Origin: Vulcanimicrobiia bacterium | Lineage (GTDB): Bacteria; Vulcanimicrobiota; Vulcanimicrobiia; Vulcanimicrobiales; Vulcanimicrobiaceae | Direction of reading: 5' to 3' | NCBI GenBank assembly: GCA_025451135.1 | Contig: JANWKW010000187.1 | Span: 1-8,032 of the forward strand | DNA length: 8,032 nucleotides | Shown: positions 6,730 to 8,032 of the stretch, one piece after another | Position numbering within the stretch: the stretch's first letter is position 1 | How the letters are laid out: every line of letters begins with the position of its first letter | Notes under the pieces: generated by a model | What the model was told of the DNA's origin: nothing | What the model saw: only the letters and a program-made list of their open reading frames with translations | Databases searched by the model: none | Program-made: the position numbers and the translations under genes

Positions 6730-8032
6730 GACTGTTGTTCCCGTTCGTTGAGATAGGTGAAGAGTGCGTCGGGGTCGTCGACGTCTGCGGCGACCGGTGC
6801 GGGCTGCGACGGGGCGGCCGGCGCATCGCCTTTTCCGCGCGCGTTGGCAGCGGCCTTCGGGGCCGCGTCGACCGAGCAGCGCACCGTCAGCGGCGCGCCG
6901 AGCACGTCAGCGATGGCGCGCTCGAGGAGGGGCACGTGCGGCTTGAGGATGTCGGCGCTCCAGACGTCGGGCATCTTGATCGTCAACACGCCGTCGGCGA
7001 CGGCGTCGACGCTGGCGCGCGAGAGCGGTCCGCGCAGCGGCTGGCGCTCGCTCTCGACCTTGGTGCGGATGCTCTGCCAGGCCGCGCGGACCTTCTGCAA
7101 GGTCGGCGCTTCGCCGGACGCGAGCGGCGGCGGCGGCGCGGCCTTCGGCGGCTCGGGTTCGGGCACGAGCGCGCTGATCGCCGGTTCCGGCTTCGGCTTC
7201 GGTTCCGGCTTCGGTTCCGGCTTCGGCTTCGGCTTCGGCGGCGGCGCACCGCCTTCGAGCGCGGCCACGCGCGCCGCCAACGCGTCCATCGTCGGATCTT
7301 CTTGCGCCAAGACGAAGCGGAGCAGCGCCGACTCCAGCTCCAGACGCGGATTGCCGGAACTGCGCGCGAGCGAGGCCGAGTCCGAGAGCAGACGTAGGGC
7401 GCGCACGATGGTCGCTTGCGGCACGTCGACGGCGCGCGCGGCCGCGCGCTCCGCGTCCTCGGGCGCCAGATCGCGCGCGAGCAGCCCCGGATCGACCCGC
7501 GCCACCAGCAGGTTGCGGAACTCCGCGATGGTCGCGCGGATCAGCACGAGCATGTCCGTGCCGGCGTCGCTCGCCTCTTCGACCGCGTGCAGCGCCGCGG
7601 CCGCATCCCGTCCGATGGCCGCGTCGACCAGCGCGCGCGCGTAGCCGCGGCCGGTCGCCCCGAACGCGCGTTCCAAGGTCGCGACGTCGATCGGGCCTTC
7701 GGCAAAGGCCGCGGCCTGTTCGAGCATCGTCAGCGCGTCGCGCAATCCGCCGTCGGCCCGATACGCGATCGCAGCTAGGGCGGCGTCGTCGATCGGGATC
7801 TTCTCCGCGTCGGCGATCTCGCGCATCCGCGCGATCATCACCGGGATCGCGATCCGCCGGAAGGCGTAGCGCTGGCAGCGCGAGAGGACCGTGACCGGCA
7901 GTTTTTGCGGCTCGGTCGTCGCCAGGATGAAGATCACGTGCGGGGGCGGCTCTTCGAGCGTCTTCAAGAACGCATTCGCGCCCGGACCGGTGATCATGTG
8001 GGCTTCGTCGATGATGTAGATCTTGAACCGCA
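6726..8032 (-). CDS. dnaX: DNA polymerase III subunit gamma/tau, C-terminal 434 residues (N-terminus outside window)
   Basis: The fragment begins inside the AAA+ domain of the clamp-loader ATPase. Walker B is YIIDEAHM (visible residues 5-12), followed by FLKTLEEPPPHVIFILATTEP (sensor 1) and the SRC motif (50-52) that supplies the arginine finger. Sensor 2 is ADGGLRDAL (91-99). The helical collar follows to about 240. A Pro/Lys/Glu linker at about 262-302 is made of KP and EP dipeptides. After it comes a tau-like C-terminal domain (about 310-385; KVRAAWQSIRTKVE, LTIKMPDVWSADIL), then a disordered tail ending in NEREQQS. DnaX builds the clamp loader that places the sliding clamp at primed sites and, through its tail, holds the polymerase and helicase. 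Walker A and the zinc site lie outside the window. No A-rich slippery heptamer for a gamma form is visible. Confidence 0.97.
   Translation of the reverse strand, partial: RFKIYIIDEAHMITGPGANAFLKTLEEPPPHVIFILATTEPQKLPVTVLSRCQRYAFRRIAIPVMIARMREIADAEKIPIDDAALAAIAYRADGGLRDALTMLEQAAAFAEGPIDVATLERAFGATGRGYARALVDAAIGRDAAAALHAVEEASDAGTDMLVLIRATIAEFRNLLVARVDPGLLARDLAPEDAERAAARAVDVPQATIVRALRLLSDSASLARSSGNPRLELESALLRFVLAQEDPTMDALAARVAALEGGAPPPKPKPKPEPKPEPKPKPEPAISALVPEPEPPKAAPPPPLASGEAPTLQKVRAAWQSIRTKVESERQPLRGPLSRASVDAVADGVLTIKMPDVWSADILKPHVPLLERAIADVLGAPLTVRCSVDAAPKAAANARGKGDAPAAPSQPAPVAADVDDPDALFTYLNEREQQS
7183..7236. repeat. Hexamer tandem repeat encoding a KP/EP linker
   Basis: Nine imperfect hexamers of GGCTTC or GGTTCC type run head to tail. 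On the minus strand they code for alternating Lys-Pro and Glu-Pro in the DnaX linker. Such arrays can gain or lose units by slippage in steps of two residues without breaking the frame. Confidence 0.85.

Noticed and set aside
7183..7236. Tandem repeat considered as a CRISPR-like or regulatory array
   Set aside because: There are no spacers, and it stays in frame inside dnaX as KP/EP dipeptides.
7902..7906. Run of five A on the dnaX coding strand as a possible frameshift site
   Set aside because: It is shorter than known slippery heptamers and lies within the ATPase core, where a shift would destroy the clamp-loader domain.

Overview
The window is GC-rich bacterial DNA, almost fully coding, with ten genes. 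Nine lie on the minus strand and one (MOSC) on the plus strand. Coding style (many GTG starts, start/stop overlaps of 4 nt) is that of a high-GC bacterium. A short interspersed element at about 5658-5703 resembles repeats I associate with uncultivated soil lineages such as Candidatus Eremiobacterota/Vulcanimicrobiota. That assignment is a guess; nothing here fixes the phylum.

Region A (1-4026, minus strand, transcribed from about 4026 towards 1) is a tightly packed five-gene membrane operon. In transcription order it encodes a polytopic membrane protein of the glycerophosphodiesterase-membrane-domain type, a DUF4129 protein, a DUF4350 protein, a MoxR-family AAA+ ATPase and a DUF58 protein cut by the window edge. 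Three junctions are 4-nt GTGA overlaps and the fourth is an 8-nt overlap; all four downstream genes appear to start with GTG. MoxR/DUF58/DUF4350/DUF4129 clusters are widespread but poorly characterised. The accepted general idea is an ATPase chaperone working with membrane partners at the cell envelope; the exact job is unknown.

Region B (4027-5803) holds a MOSC-domain protein on the plus strand, divergent from operon A. Converging on it from the other side is a two-gene minus-strand unit: a six-helix membrane protein followed by a small winged-helix regulator. The regulator and MOSC genes overlap tail to tail by 64 nt. Just before the membrane-protein start are a perfect 15-bp inverted repeat (CTTTGTATCACAAAG) and a 10-bp palindrome that includes the start codon, a likely autoregulatory operator. 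The 192-nt gap up to recR contains the REP-like element.

Region C (5804-8032, minus strand) is the conserved housekeeping cluster dnaX-ebfC-recR: the DNA polymerase III clamp-loader subunit (N-terminus outside the window), a nucleoid-associated YbaB/EbfC protein and the recombination mediator RecR.

No RNA genes, CRISPR arrays, insertion sequences or integrase genes were seen. The least explained parts are the MoxR-linked envelope operon and the regulator/membrane-protein pair with its operator.
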